Source: an uncultured Oscillospiraceae bacterium
GTDB lineage: Bacteria; Bacillota; Clostridia; Oscillospirales; Ruminococcaceae
DNA length: 64,000 bases
Direction of reading: 5' to 3'
Assembly: GCA_910579545.1 (NCBI GenBank)
Contig: CAJTVI010000003.1
Location: forward strand, 37,103-101,102
Shown in pieces: positions 1 through 8,593 of this stretch (position 1 is the first letter of the stretch; each line of letters starts with the position of its first letter). Made by a program: the position numbers and the translations under genes. The notes beneath the pieces were generated by a model. The model saw nothing but the letters and a program-made list of their open reading frames with translations. It had not been told where the DNA came from and did no database searches.

Positions 1-207
1 GCCGGTGTGCTCATAGCACAGCCAGACCTCGCCCGGCCAGAAGCCGCAGGTCCACTGGTCGTTGGGGCAGGCGGGATACACCCCGTTGACGCTGGAATGG
101 TTCTGGCAGCGGCGGGTGTAAAGGGGCAGGTTGAGCCGCACCTGCCGGATGCAGCGCTCGAGCGCGGCGGCGGCCTCGGCCCGGGTGATGGGCTGGACAG
201 CGGGCAT
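1..207 (-). CDS. Glycoside hydrolase family 88 (unsaturated glucuronyl hydrolase-like), N-terminal part
   Basis: Only the first 69 codons are visible; the gene runs off the left edge. The product carries the GH88 N-terminal signature: a helix rich in Ala/Glu, then a segment ending D-Q-W-T-C-G-F-W-P-G-E-V-W-L-C-Y-E, which matches the W-T-x-G-F-W-P-G-x-x-W-L pattern of unsaturated glucuronyl hydrolases. These enzymes remove the 4,5-unsaturated uronic acid that polysaccharide lyases leave on the non-reducing end of oligosaccharides. The ATG at 207 is preceded by AAGGAAGG at a normal distance. It is the last visible gene of the ABC transporter operon to its right, so the transporter probably imports the oligosaccharide that it cleaves; that link is inferred. 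The catalytic Asp residues lie outside the window. Confidence 0.8.
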   Translation of the reverse strand, partial: MPAVQPITRAEAAAALERCIRQVRLNLPLYTRRCQNHSSVNGVYPACPNDQWTCGFWPGEVWLCYEHTG

Positions 208-240
208 ACGCGATCCCTTCCTTCCTGTGATGTAAAAGGG

Positions 241-273
241 TCAGGGGGCGGGGACAGCGTCCCCTCCCCCTGA
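241..273 (-). terminator. GC-rich hairpin between the permease and GH88 genes
   Basis: 15-nt arms (241-255 and 259-273) pair with one mismatch around a short loop, followed on the minus strand by CCTTTTAC. It may end transcription partially, or protect the 3' end of the transporter message. The T-run is short, so termination efficiency is uncertain. Confidence 0.45.
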
Positions 274-361
274 CAGTATAGAGAACAGAAATCGAAAAAG
301 CAATAGAGCGGGCTGCCAGGCAGAAAAATACGCGGCAGCTTTTGGAAGGCAGCGGCCTTTC

Positions 362-1204
362 TTAACCCTTGATGCCGGTGGCCGCAACGCCCTGCACAAA
401 GTATTTTTGCAGCGACAGGAAGATGATGAGCACCGGGATCAGCGCAACCACCGAGGCCGCCATGATCAGGCCGTACTCGGCCGAATACTGGCTGATGAAC
501 ATGCGCAGGCCGATCTGGATGGTCTTGACCTCGTTTTTGGTGAGGTAGATCAGGGGGCCAAGGAAGTCGTTCCAGGTGGAAACAAAGGTAAAGATGGTCA
601 GGGTGGAGAGGGCCGGCTTTGAGAGCGGCAGCATCACCTTGAACCAGATGCCGTACTCGGACAGGCCGTCGATCCGGGCCGCCTCGCACAGCTCGCTGGG
701 CACCCCCTCGTAGAACTGCTTCATCAAAAAGACGCCAAAGGCGCTGAACGCCTGCAAACAGATGATGGCCAGATGGGTGTTGTTGAGGTTCCAGGCCCGC
801 ATCATCATAAACTGCGGCACCATGTAGGCCTGCCAGGGCACCGCGATGGTGGCGATGTAGCCCAAAAACAAAAGGTTTTTGCCCTTAAAGTTCATCTTGG
901 CAAAGGCGTAGGCCGCAAAGCTGGAGGAGAACAGCTGCAGAAGGGTCACGATGATCGTGAGCTTGGCGCTGTTTTTAACGAAGGTCAAGAGGGGGATCTT
1001 GGTCCAGATATCCACATAGTTGCGCCAGCGCGGGCTCTCGGGGATCCACTGGATGGGGAAGGAGAAGACGTCCTTGTTCATCTTGAGGGAGGCCGAGAGC
1101 ATCCAGATAAAGGGGATGAGCATCAGCGCGGTGATGAGGATCAGGATCGCGTAGATCAGCGTTTTGGAGATGGCGCTGTTGCGCTTTTGGGAGCTTTGTT
1201 TCAT
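362..1204 (-). CDS. Carbohydrate ABC transporter permease, MalG/AraQ type
   Basis: A 280-aa inner membrane permease of the CUT1 sugar ABC family. It has about six hydrophobic segments. Around residues 190-210 is the permease loop with E-A-A-R-I-D-G, the EAA motif that contacts the ATPase. The start is the ATG at 1204 (M-K-Q-S-S-Q), preceded by AAGGGGGGATC; an upstream in-frame Met overlaps the preceding permease gene and lacks a ribosome site. It partners the permease at 1218-2144 and the binding protein at 2329-3666. No ATPase is encoded here, which is usual for CUT1 systems in Clostridia that share an MsmK/UgpC-type ATPase encoded elsewhere. The substrate is probably an unsaturated uronic-acid oligosaccharide, inferred only from the GH88 neighbour. 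Confidence 0.9.
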   Translation of the reverse strand: MKQSSQKRNSAISKTLIYAILILITALMLIPFIWMLSASLKMNKDVFSFPIQWIPESPRWRNYVDIWTKIPLLTFVKNSAKLTIIVTLLQLFSSSFAAYAFAKMNFKGKNLLFLGYIATIAVPWQAYMVPQFMMMRAWNLNNTHLAIICLQAFSAFGVFLMKQFYEGVPSELCEAARIDGLSEYGIWFKVMLPLSKPALSTLTIFTFVSTWNDFLGPLIYLTKNEVKTIQIGLRMFISQYSAEYGLIMAASVVALIPVLIIFLSLQKYFVQGVAATGIKG

Positions 1205-1217
1205 CTGTGATCCCCCC

Positions 1218-2144
1218 TTAATCGTTGTTGGACGAGCCGCGGAACTGCACCAGCGTGATGATGAGCACCATCGCAAACAGGACCATGGCCACCGCGCTGG
1301 CATACCCGTACTTGGGCGTGTTGACAAACGCAATGTTGTAGATGTCGTACACAAGGGTGATGGTGGCGTCGCCCGGGCCGCCCTGGGTGATCATGTACAT
1401 CTGGTCATACACCTTGAAGGAGGCGATGGTCAGGGTGATGGTCACAAAGAAGGTGGTGGGCCGCAGCTGGGGCAGGGTCACGTGCCAGAAGATATGCCAC
1501 TTGTTGGCCCCGTCCAGCCGGGCTGCCTCCTCCAGCGAGGGGTTGGTGCCCTGCAGGCCGGCCAGGTAGATCACCATGTAGTAGCCCATGTTTTTCCATA
1601 CGCTGAACAGGATGACCGTGATCATCGCGGTCTCCTTGCCGGCGGCCCAGCGGGGCAGGCTTTCCTCGGCCACGCCCAGCGCCGACAGCAGCATGTTCAC
1701 CGGGCCCATGCTGGGGCTGAAGATCATGTTCCACACCGCGGCCACCGCCACCAGCGAGGCCACATACGGGAAGAAGGAGACGGTGCGGAAAAAGTTGCGC
1801 AGCCGCACGTCCTGGTTGAGCAGCATGGCAAGGCCGAGGCTGCACACCAGGGTGAGCGGAACGGTGCCCACGCAGTAGATCAGGGTGTTCCAGAAGGCGG
1901 TTTTAAAGGTGCGGTCGCTGAAGAGATCGATAAAGTTTTGCAGGCCGATAAACTCCACCGCGTGCACCCCGTCCCAGCTGCAGAGGGAGAGCCCCACGGC
2001 AAACACCATGGGCACTAAGGTAAACACGCAAAAGCCGATAAAGTTGGGCGCGATAAAGGAGTAGGCGGTCAGGTCATTGCGCACCGACCGGCCCAGCCCG
2101 CCCTTTTTGGGCTTGGCAGAGCTTGTTGCAGACGCAGCAGGCAT
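1218..2144 (-). CDS. Carbohydrate ABC transporter permease, MalF/UgpA type
   Basis: A 308-aa CUT1 permease. After a charged cytoplasmic N-terminus (S-A-K-P-K-K-G-G) come six predicted membrane segments, and the EAA loop reads E-E-A-A-R-L-D-G-A. The start chosen is the ATG at 2144, with GGAAAGGAG eight bases upstream; the longer reading frame runs into low-complexity non-coding sequence. Its stop lies 13 nt before the next permease, so the two are translationally close. It forms the heterodimeric channel with the 362-1204 product. Confidence 0.9.
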   Translation of the reverse strand: MPAASATSSAKPKKGGLGRSVRNDLTAYSFIAPNFIGFCVFTLVPMVFAVGLSLCSWDGVHAVEFIGLQNFIDLFSDRTFKTAFWNTLIYCVGTVPLTLVCSLGLAMLLNQDVRLRNFFRTVSFFPYVASLVAVAAVWNMIFSPSMGPVNMLLSALGVAEESLPRWAAGKETAMITVILFSVWKNMGYYMVIYLAGLQGTNPSLEEAARLDGANKWHIFWHVTLPQLRPTTFFVTITLTIASFKVYDQMYMITQGGPGDATITLVYDIYNIAFVNTPKYGYASAVAMVLFAMVLIITLVQFRGSSNND

Positions 2145-2270
2145 ACGATTTCTCCTTTCCGTAAAAAGGCTGCCGGCCAAAAGGCCCCAAATGCCGCAGG
2201 GGGTTGGCGGCGGGCCAAAAAACAAGGGCCCGAGCCGCCGCAAAAAGGCCGGCGCTTTTGCCAAAAGCCG

Positions 2271-2305
2271 GAAAAAACGGGGGCGGGCAGGCAGCCCGCC
2301 CCCGT
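2271..2305 (-). terminator. Rho-independent terminator after the binding-protein gene
   Basis: A perfect 12-bp stem (2277-2288 with 2294-2305, 5-nt loop) is followed on the minus strand by six T residues. It sits 24 nt past the stop codon of the substrate-binding protein and before the permeases. This is the usual partial terminator that makes binding protein more abundant than permease. Confidence 0.8.
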
Positions 2306-2328
2306 GTGGGTACGGTTTGGCTGGGGGA

Positions 2329-3666
2329 TTATTTGCCCAGGATGGCTCCAACCTGTTCGTTCATGTTGGCAATGCCCTCGTCGATGCTCTCGGCGCCGGT
2401 CATGATGGCGTCATGCTCGGTGTTCAGCACCGTCTCGATCTCGCTGGCCTTGTCGGTCAGGGGCATCTCCAGGTAGATGGCGGCGGTGGTCAGCGCCTCC
2501 TTGGAGGCCTCGTCGGTCGGGAAGCCCTCGGTGGCGGCGATGGTGGCGATGGTCTCGGCAGTGCTCACGGCGGGGAAGCTGCCGGTGGAGGCCATGATGG
2601 CGGCGCCCTCAGGGCCGGCGCACCAGTTGCAGAAGTCGATGGCGGCTTCCTTGTTGGCGGAGTTCACGTTCACGCCCAGGCTGGTCACGGTGCCCAGGGT
2701 GGAACCGGCGGGCGCGCCGGCCGGGTGCGGGTACTTGACCATGCCAAAGTCTACCGGCTCATAGCCGTCCTTGGCGGCGTTGGCGTTGTACTGCTGCATG
2801 GTAGCCAAAAACCAGCTGCCCATGTTGACCATGGCGGCGCTGCCGTTCTGGAAGGCGGCCGAGTAGTGCAGGTTGGCGGTTTTCAGTTCGCCGTAGTCCG
2901 GCACGATGCCGTCCTCCTGCTGTTTGAGCACCATCTCATAGATGGGCTTGAGGAAATCGTAGGTGCCGTCGATGATGGTGTTCTTGCCGTCCAGGATGCC
3001 GAACAGCGAAACGGCCGAACGCCAGGTGTGGTAGTGGTTGCCGTAGACCTTCTCGGCGCCCGAGCCGCTGGTCATCTGGCGGGCCAGGGCGTCAAACTGC
3101 TCCAGGGTCATGTCGTTGGTGGGGTAGTCCACCTTGGCGGCGTCAAACAGGGCCTTGTTGTAGAAGACGACCCAGAAGTCCGCCCGGAAGGGGATGGCAT
3201 AGAAGTTGCCGTTGGCGTCGGTCAGCTGCTCCAGCACGCCGCCAAAATCGGCCGCCGGGGTGGTGAGCACGCTGTTCATCGGCTCCAGCATCTCAAGGTT
3301 GATCAGGTTGGCGTAGCCCGGGATGTCCTTGATGGACAGCACGTCCAGCTCGCCGTTGCCGCCGGACAGCTGGGTGGCCAGCTGGGTCATGTAGTCGTTG
3401 GAGCCCAGGTCCACCATCTCGATGGTCACGTTGTCGTGGGTGGCCATGTAGCCCTCGGCCAGCGCGTTCCAGTAGGCGGTGGAGTCCTTATCCCACAGCG
3501 CCCAGGTCAGGGTCACGGCGCCGTCGCCGCCCTCGGCAGGGGCGCTGCCGCCGTCGGCCGGGGTGCTGGCAGCCGGAGCGCTCGAAGCGCCGCCGCCGCA
3601 GCCCGCAAGGCTCAGCGCCATTGCCAGCGCCAGGGCCAGTGCAAGGATCTTGCAAAGCTTTTTCAT
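2329..3666 (-). CDS. Extracellular sugar-binding lipoprotein (SBP family 1)
   Basis: A 445-aa secreted lipoprotein that captures sugar for the adjacent permeases. Residues 1-23 form a signal peptide (MKKL, then an Ala/Leu core) ending in lipobox L-A-G-C, with Cys23 as the lipidation site. A Ser/Ala/Pro/Gly linker follows, then a family 1 solute-binding fold (V-T-L-T-W-A-L-W-D, N-G-N-F-Y-A-I-P-F near the middle). Two ATGs lie close together. The one at 3675 directly abuts the AAGGAGG ribosome site, while the one at 3666 is 9 nt away, so 3666 is the working start. It is the first gene of the transporter operon and is divergent from the sensor kinase, which probably senses the same sugar. Confidence 0.93.
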   Translation of the reverse strand: MKKLCKILALALALAMALSLAGCGGGASSAPAASTPADGGSAPAEGGDGAVTLTWALWDKDSTAYWNALAEGYMATHDNVTIEMVDLGSNDYMTQLATQLSGGNGELDVLSIKDIPGYANLINLEMLEPMNSVLTTPAADFGGVLEQLTDANGNFYAIPFRADFWVVFYNKALFDAAKVDYPTNDMTLEQFDALARQMTSGSGAEKVYGNHYHTWRSAVSLFGILDGKNTIIDGTYDFLKPIYEMVLKQQEDGIVPDYGELKTANLHYSAAFQNGSAAMVNMGSWFLATMQQYNANAAKDGYEPVDFGMVKYPHPAGAPAGSTLGTVTSLGVNVNSANKEAAIDFCNWCAGPEGAAIMASTGSFPAVSTAETIATIAATEGFPTDEASKEALTTAAIYLEMPLTDKASEIETVLNTEHDAIMTGAESIDEGIANMNEQVGAILGK

Positions 3667-3819
3667 GGTGTGCATCCTCCTTAAAATGTTCGGCGCGCCC
3701 GCCTTTATAAAAAAGTGGGGCAGCGCCCGGGCCGGCCTGCCGGCAGGCCGGCCCGGGGCCGGGAGCGCAAATTTGTGCATGGAACGCAAGATTTTGCATC
3801 CCGGGGCCAAGGGCGGCGA

Positions 3820-3849
3820 TTGACACCGCTTTTGCGCCGGTGTTATCAT
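3820..3849 (+). promoter_or_regulatory. Promoter of the sensor kinase operon
   Basis: TTGACA at 3820-3825, an 18-nt spacer and TATCAT at 3844-3849, with a TG at 3841-3842 that makes an extended -10. It lies about 80 nt upstream of the kinase start, in the intergenic region shared with the divergent transporter operon. Confidence 0.65.
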
Positions 3850-3928
3850 TAAAACAGCAAAAGGCGCCGCCGGGCAAAAAAGGGGGCAGCCCGCCCCCGC
3901 CGGCGCCGCAAAAAAGGAGGGCCCGCCA

Positions 3929-5851
3929 ATGACCCCTGCCCAAAGGCGGCGCGGCCGGTTTGGCATCCAGGCGCGGGTGCTCAGCCTGGCGGTGCTCTTT
4001 ACCCTTTTTACCGCCGGCATCATTATTTTCAGCAGCGCCCGCTCGCTGGCCCAGCAGCTGCGGCGCACCACCATCCAGTCGGCCGAGTACACCCTGCAGG
4101 CGGCGGCCTCCGGCATCCGCAAGGACATCCAGGAGGTGGACGACCTCTCGCTCTGGTGCTGTGTCGATTCCACCATCCGCACCGCCATGCTCACCGACAT
4201 CTCCACCGGGGTGCTCACCCACACGGTCTACCCCATCATCGCCAACAAGTATAACTCAATGCATACCGCCCCCTACATCCAGCGGTTTCTGCTGGCCAGC
4301 CAGAACGGCCGGATCATCATGATGGGCACGGCGTCCAGCCAGTCCCGCGCCGTCGGGCAGGAGGCGCTGGGCCTTTTGCCCGGCATGGCTGAGGGCGAGC
4401 CCCTGGCCCGGTGGGATCGCATCCAAAAAGACCCGCTCATGCAGTTTGGCATCGTGATGGAGGGCATCCCCATCACCCGGCAGATGGTGCGGGGGCCCAG
4501 CCAGTACGCCGCGTCGGTCTACCTGTCGGTCTCGCCGGCCCTCATCACCGACCCGCTGCGCGCCCTCGCCCCCGAGGACGGCTCCTGGCTGTGCTGGGTC
4601 ATGGGGGGCACCCTCTACCGGGTGGAGGACGGCGGCCTTGTGCCGCTGGGCGAGGCGGACGGGCTGCTCACCGGCGATCCCGCCGACCCGGACACCCTCG
4701 GCGCCGGCACCGCCGTCTACACCGCCCGGTTTGAGGAGGCCGACTACACCGCGGTGGTCTGCCCGCTGGGGCTGCACGAGCTCTCGCTGGGGCTGATGCT
4801 GCCCCAAAGCAAGCTGCCGGCCTCCCTTTACCTCTTGCGCGGGCCGGCCCTCATCGCCCTGGCGGTGGTGCTGGTCATGGGCCTTGGCATGGCCCTGCTG
4901 CTCCAGCGCACGGTGGCCGTGCCCATCGGCCAGCTGCAGCGGCGGATCGCCAAGGTCAGCGAGGGGGATTTTTCCACCGACGCCGGCATCGAGTGGAACC
5001 ACGAGCTGGGCGACGTGGGCCGGGGGATCAACCATCTGTCCCAGAGCGTCAGCGACCTGATGGCCCGGCGGGTGGAGGACGAAAAGCAGCAGCTGGACCT
5101 TGAGTACCGGATGCTGCAAAACCAGATCAGCCCGCATTTTATCTACAACACCCTCAACAGCATCAAGTGGATGGCCACCATCCAACACGCGCCCGGGGTG
5201 GCCGAGATGGTCACCGCCCTCTCGCGGCTGCTCAAGAGCGTCTCCAAGGGCAACCAGCGGCTGGTGCCGCTGGCCGAGGAGTTCGGCCTTTTGGAGGACT
5301 ATTTTACCATCCAGCGCTACCGCTACGGCGGCACCCTCACCCTCAGCCTGCCCGCGGCCGGGGAGCTTGCGGCCTTTGCCGGCTACCGCATCCCCCGCTT
5401 TACCTTACAGCCCCTGGCCGAAAACGCCATCTTCCACGGCATCGAGCCCAAGGGCGGGGTGGGCTCGCTCAGCGTGAGCCTTGCCGCGGGCGAGGGGGGC
5501 GACCTGCTGCTGCGCCTGGCCGACGACGGGGTGGGCATGCCCCAGGAGCAGATCGGGCGGATCCTGGCCGGGCCGCAGACCGCCGGGGGCCAGCAGGCGC
5601 GCTTTCGGCATGTGGGGGTGTGGAACGTGCACCGGCTTTTGCAGCTGAGCTTTGGGCCGCAGTACGGCCTTGCCATCGAGAGCGGGCCGGCCGGCGGCAC
5701 CACGGTCACCCTGCGGCTGCCCCGCCCGGCCGAGGCCGCGCCGGACAGGACGGAAGCCGAACGGGGCGAAACCCCGCCGCCCGAACCCGGGCAGGCCGGG
5801 CCTGAACGCGGCGAAACCCCGCCGCCCGAACCCGAACAAAAGACCGGTTAA
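3929..5851 (+). CDS. Two-component sensor histidine kinase, YesM/LytS type
   Basis: A 640-aa membrane sensor kinase. There is one membrane segment near residues 10-32, an extracellular sensor domain to about residue 295, and a second membrane segment near 296-322. A HAMP-like linker follows, then a His_kinase/HATPase module. The phosphoacceptor is His403 in Q-I-S-P-H-F-I-Y-N-T-L-N. The ATP lid carries D-D-G-V-G-M near residue 533. The ATG at 3929 has AAAAAAGGAGG upstream. It signals to the AraC-type regulator that starts 24 nt after its stop. In Bacillota such pairs control nearby carbohydrate uptake genes, here probably the divergent GH88/ABC locus. The last ~35 residues are a Pro/Glu-rich tail built from a duplicated 15-residue unit and have no obvious function. 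Confidence 0.92.
   Translation: MTPAQRRRGRFGIQARVLSLAVLFTLFTAGIIIFSSARSLAQQLRRTTIQSAEYTLQAAASGIRKDIQEVDDLSLWCCVDSTIRTAMLTDISTGVLTHTVYPIIANKYNSMHTAPYIQRFLLASQNGRIIMMGTASSQSRAVGQEALGLLPGMAEGEPLARWDRIQKDPLMQFGIVMEGIPITRQMVRGPSQYAASVYLSVSPALITDPLRALAPEDGSWLCWVMGGTLYRVEDGGLVPLGEADGLLTGDPADPDTLGAGTAVYTARFEEADYTAVVCPLGLHELSLGLMLPQSKLPASLYLLRGPALIALAVVLVMGLGMALLLQRTVAVPIGQLQRRIAKVSEGDFSTDAGIEWNHELGDVGRGINHLSQSVSDLMARRVEDEKQQLDLEYRMLQNQISPHFIYNTLNSIKWMATIQHAPGVAEMVTALSRLLKSVSKGNQRLVPLAEEFGLLEDYFTIQRYRYGGTLTLSLPAAGELAAFAGYRIPRFTLQPLAENAIFHGIEPKGGVGSLSVSLAAGEGGDLLLRLADDGVGMPQEQIGRILAGPQTAGGQQARFRHVGVWNVHRLLQLSFGPQYGLAIESGPAGGTTVTLRLPRPAEAAPDRTEAERGETPPPEPGQAGPERGETPPPEPEQKTG
5759..5848 (+). repeat. 45-bp tandem duplication at the 3' end of the kinase gene
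   Basis: Two copies, starting at 5759 and 5804, encode the repeated E-R-G-E-T-P-P-P-E-P unit. The repeat stays in frame and lies outside the ATPase domain. Confidence 0.75.
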
Positions 5852-5875
5852 ACCCCAAAAAGGAGGGCACAGCCA

Positions 5876-7125
5876 ATGCTGAAAGCGCTTTTGGTGGACG
5901 ACGAACCCCTGGTGCTGATCGGTTTGCAGGGCATGCTGGACTGGGAAGCCCTGGGCTGGGAGGTGGCGGGCACCGCCCGCAACGGCGGCGAGGCCCTGGA
6001 GGCCATCCGGCAAAAAAGCCCGACCTTGTTTTTTGCGACATCCGCATGCCGGTGATGGACGGGCTGGAGCTGGCCCGCCGCTGCCGGGAGGAGGACCCCG
6101 CGCTGCCCCTGTTTATCATGCTGACCAGCTATGAGGAGTTCGACTATGTCAAGCAGAGCCTGCGGCTGGGGGTGCTGGAGTACATGGTCAAGCTGGAGCT
6201 CACGGCCGAGGGGCTGGCCGCCGCATTGCAGCGGGCCGAGGTGCGCATCCGGCAGGAGCGCTCGCTGCGCGAGCCCTCCGCCCCGCCCGCGGCGGACGGG
6301 CTGGCCCAGTACCGCGAGCGGTTTTATTTACAGCTGTACGGCGGGCTTTTGAGCGACGCGGCGGTGTTCAGGCGGCTGTGCGGCGAACTGGGCCTTGCGT
6401 TTGACGCGCCGGCCTACGTGGTGGCGCTGGGCGCTTTGCAGACCCGCCTGCAGGACACCCGCCAGCTGGCGACCTTGAGCGCCGGGGTCACCAAGCTGGC
6501 GGCCGACACCCTGCCCAAGTTTTTGCCCTGCACGGTCACCGGCATGGACCTGCGGCACTTTTCGGTGCTCTTCCCGCTCAAGGAGACCGGGCGGCTGGAG
6601 GAGCAGCTCTCGGCCACCCTGCAAAAAACCGGCGAGCTGCTCTACGAGTACTTTGGCACCCCGGTGTGGTGGGCGGTGGGCCAGCCGGTGCAGAATATCC
6701 TGGACGCGCAAAAAAGCCAGCGGGCCGCCTTTTCGGCCCTTGCGCTTTTAAGCGCCGAAAGCCCCATCGTCTTTGAGCCGGCCCGGGCCGGGGGCTACCA
6801 CGCCCAGCAGGTGGTGCAGATCCAGGAGTACATCCAGCAGAACCTGGATAAGCGGCTCTCGCTCAACGATGTGGCGTCGGTGTTCGGCATCAGCCCCAAC
6901 TATCTGAGCCAGCTGTTTGCCCAGTGGGGCGAGAGCGGCTTTGTGGAGTTTGTCACCGCGACGCGGGTCAACGCCGCCAAGGAGCTGATGGCCAGCACCG
7001 ACCTGAAGATCTACGAGATCAGCGACAAATTGGGCTTTGAGAGCGCCTTTTACTTCAGCAAGGTGTTTAAAAAGGTGGAGGGCGTCACCCCGCGGGCCTA
7101 CATCCAGCGCCTGAAGGGGAATTGA
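5876..7125 (+). CDS. YesN-type response regulator (REC + AraC HTH), frameshifted
   Basis: The start is the ATG at 5876, with AAAAAGGAGG upstream. The first ~45 codons read as a receiver domain (L-V-D-D-E-P). The frame then shifts by -1 at the A6 run 6012-6017. In the original frame translation stops at 6056-6058. After the shift it continues P-D-L-V-F-C-D-I-R-M-P-V-M-D-G, which contains the phosphoacceptor Asp, and runs intact to 7125. A middle region is followed by an AraC-type double helix-turn-helix (L-S-L-N-D-V-A-S-V-F-G-I-S-P-N-Y-L and L-G-F-E-S-A-F-Y-F-S-K). The partner is the kinase just upstream. One base missing from the A-run, either a real mutation or a sequencing error, would explain the break. 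The rest of the gene shows no decay. Confidence 0.85.
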
Positions 7126-7145
7126 ACGCCGAAAGGAAACATGAG

Positions 7146-8570
7146 ATGAGCCTGTTTGGAATGGAACGGTTTTCCGCCCCCGGCGCCCCGCCCCCGCAAG
7201 GGGGACCGGGGCGGTATTTTGCGGCGGCGTGGCAGAACCTGGGCGGCCTTTTGGGGGCAAACCTTTTGTGCTGCGCCGGCTTTCTGCCGCTGGCGCTGGG
7301 GGTCAGCTTAGGGGTGGTGTACCAGAACTTCTGGCTCACCCTGCTGGGCGGTGCGCTGGGCGGCGCGCTGGCCGGCCCCTGCTGGACGGCGATGTTTTCG
7401 CTCTCGCTGCAGGCCTTTTGCGGCGGCACCCGGGGCTGGCTGCGCCGCTGGCGGCGGGCCGCCCTGGCTGCGCCCGGCCCCTCGGCCCTCGCCGGCAGCC
7501 TGCTTGGCATGCTGGGGGGCGCGGTGCTGCTGGTGGGGCGGCTGGCGGGGGAGGGCCTTGTCCTGCAAACGGCCGCGCCCGCCTTGGTCTGGGCTGCCCT
7601 GGCGGCGGACGGGCTGCTGCTGGCCCTCGAGACCGCCCTGCTCTCGGCCATCTTTGCTGTGGAGCGCCCGGTGCCGGGGGGCAAGGCCGAGGGGCCCGCG
7701 CCCCGGCCCACCCTGCGCGGGCGCACGGTGGCCCTGCTGCTGGCGGCCCCGGGCCGGGTGCTGGCCGCCGGTGCGGCGCTGCTGGCCTGGTGCCTGGGGG
7801 CGGTGGCCCTCTTCCCGGTCAGTGTGCCGTTTGCGCTGGCAGTGGGCTTTTGGCCGGCGGCGCTGCTGGCGGCCCAGCTGCTCTTAAAGCCGATCGGGGA
7901 AGTGTTTGGCCTGCCGCAGGAATTTGGCCCCCTGCCCCCCGAGCGTCCGGCCCCGCGCCCGGCCCAAGGCGGCCCTGATGCGCGCCAGCGCGCCGAGATC
8001 TTCTGGCGGCGGCGGGGCCCGGTGGTGATCATCGCGGCGGCGGCGGTGCTGCTGCTGGCCTGGGGCGGCAGCCAGCTGCTGGCCCCCCGGCCGGACCTGG
8101 AGATCGCGGTGGTGCACGCCCAGCCCCTGCCGGACGGGGTGCTGGCGGCACTGCAAAATTCCCTCGCCGCCCGGGTGGGGGACCTCAACGGGGACGGCCG
8201 GGCCGCCGTGCGGGTCAACGATTACACGGTGGTGTTTAGCGGCGCCTCGCAGGACGCCGACCGCCAGACCGCCGGCTCCACCCTGCTGGTCTCGGACCTT
8301 GCCGCCCAGCAGAGCGCGGTCTATGTAGTGGAGGACCCGGAGGGCTTCCTTGCCCGGTATGCCGACCAGGTGATCCCCGCCGAAGCCCGCCTTTGGGCCG
8401 ATTGGCCGGCCCTGGCCGCCCTCGACGCGGGCAGCTACGCCCGGCTGGAGGCGATGGAGGCCGACCTGCCCGGCCAGCAGCTGCTGGCCGGCCTTACCGT
8501 GCTGCCCGGCCGGCAGGCGGATCCCGCCCTTTTGCAGGCCCTGCTGGGGCCAGGCGGGCAACAGCCCTGA
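7146..8570 (+). CDS. YesL-like (DUF624-type) membrane protein with an extracellular C-terminal domain
   Basis: A 474-aa protein. The N-terminal ~270 residues hold about six hydrophobic segments and resemble the YesL/DUF624 proteins that accompany YesM/YesN systems. One more membrane segment near residue 305 is followed by a ~160-residue domain predicted to be outside. That domain contains G-D-L-N-G-D-G-R, an EF-hand-like calcium loop, and later V-V-E-D-P-E-G-F, a pattern I recall from uncharacterised Oscillospiraceae membrane proteins. The ATG at 7146 is used; GAAAGGA lies about 10 nt upstream, and the earlier in-frame start is a TTG overlapping the regulator's stop. It is probably co-transcribed with the two-component genes. 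The function is unknown. Confidence 0.75.
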   Translation: MSLFGMERFSAPGAPPPQGGPGRYFAAAWQNLGGLLGANLLCCAGFLPLALGVSLGVVYQNFWLTLLGGALGGALAGPCWTAMFSLSLQAFCGGTRGWLRRWRRAALAAPGPSALAGSLLGMLGGAVLLVGRLAGEGLVLQTAAPALVWAALAADGLLLALETALLSAIFAVERPVPGGKAEGPAPRPTLRGRTVALLLAAPGRVLAAGAALLAWCLGAVALFPVSVPFALAVGFWPAALLAAQLLLKPIGEVFGLPQEFGPLPPERPAPRPAQGGPDARQRAEIFWRRRGPVVIIAAAAVLLLAWGGSQLLAPRPDLEIAVVHAQPLPDGVLAALQNSLAARVGDLNGDGRAAVRVNDYTVVFSGASQDADRQTAGSTLLVSDLAAQQSAVYVVEDPEGFLARYADQVIPAEARLWADWPALAALDAGSYARLEAMEADLPGQQLLAGLTVLPGRQADPALLQALLGPGGQQP

Positions 8571-8593
8571 CAGATTCGCAGGAGGGAAACCCT

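Noticed and set aside
2077..3684. 535-codon plus-strand reading frame
   Set aside because: It lies antisense to the sugar-binding lipoprotein and a permease, has Gly/His/Val-rich composition typical of antisense GC-rich frames, and no ribosome site.
6011..6020. Programmed -1 ribosomal frameshift
   Set aside because: The A6G run is not placed as a tandem slippery heptamer in the zero frame, and regulators of this family do not need one; an indel is simpler.
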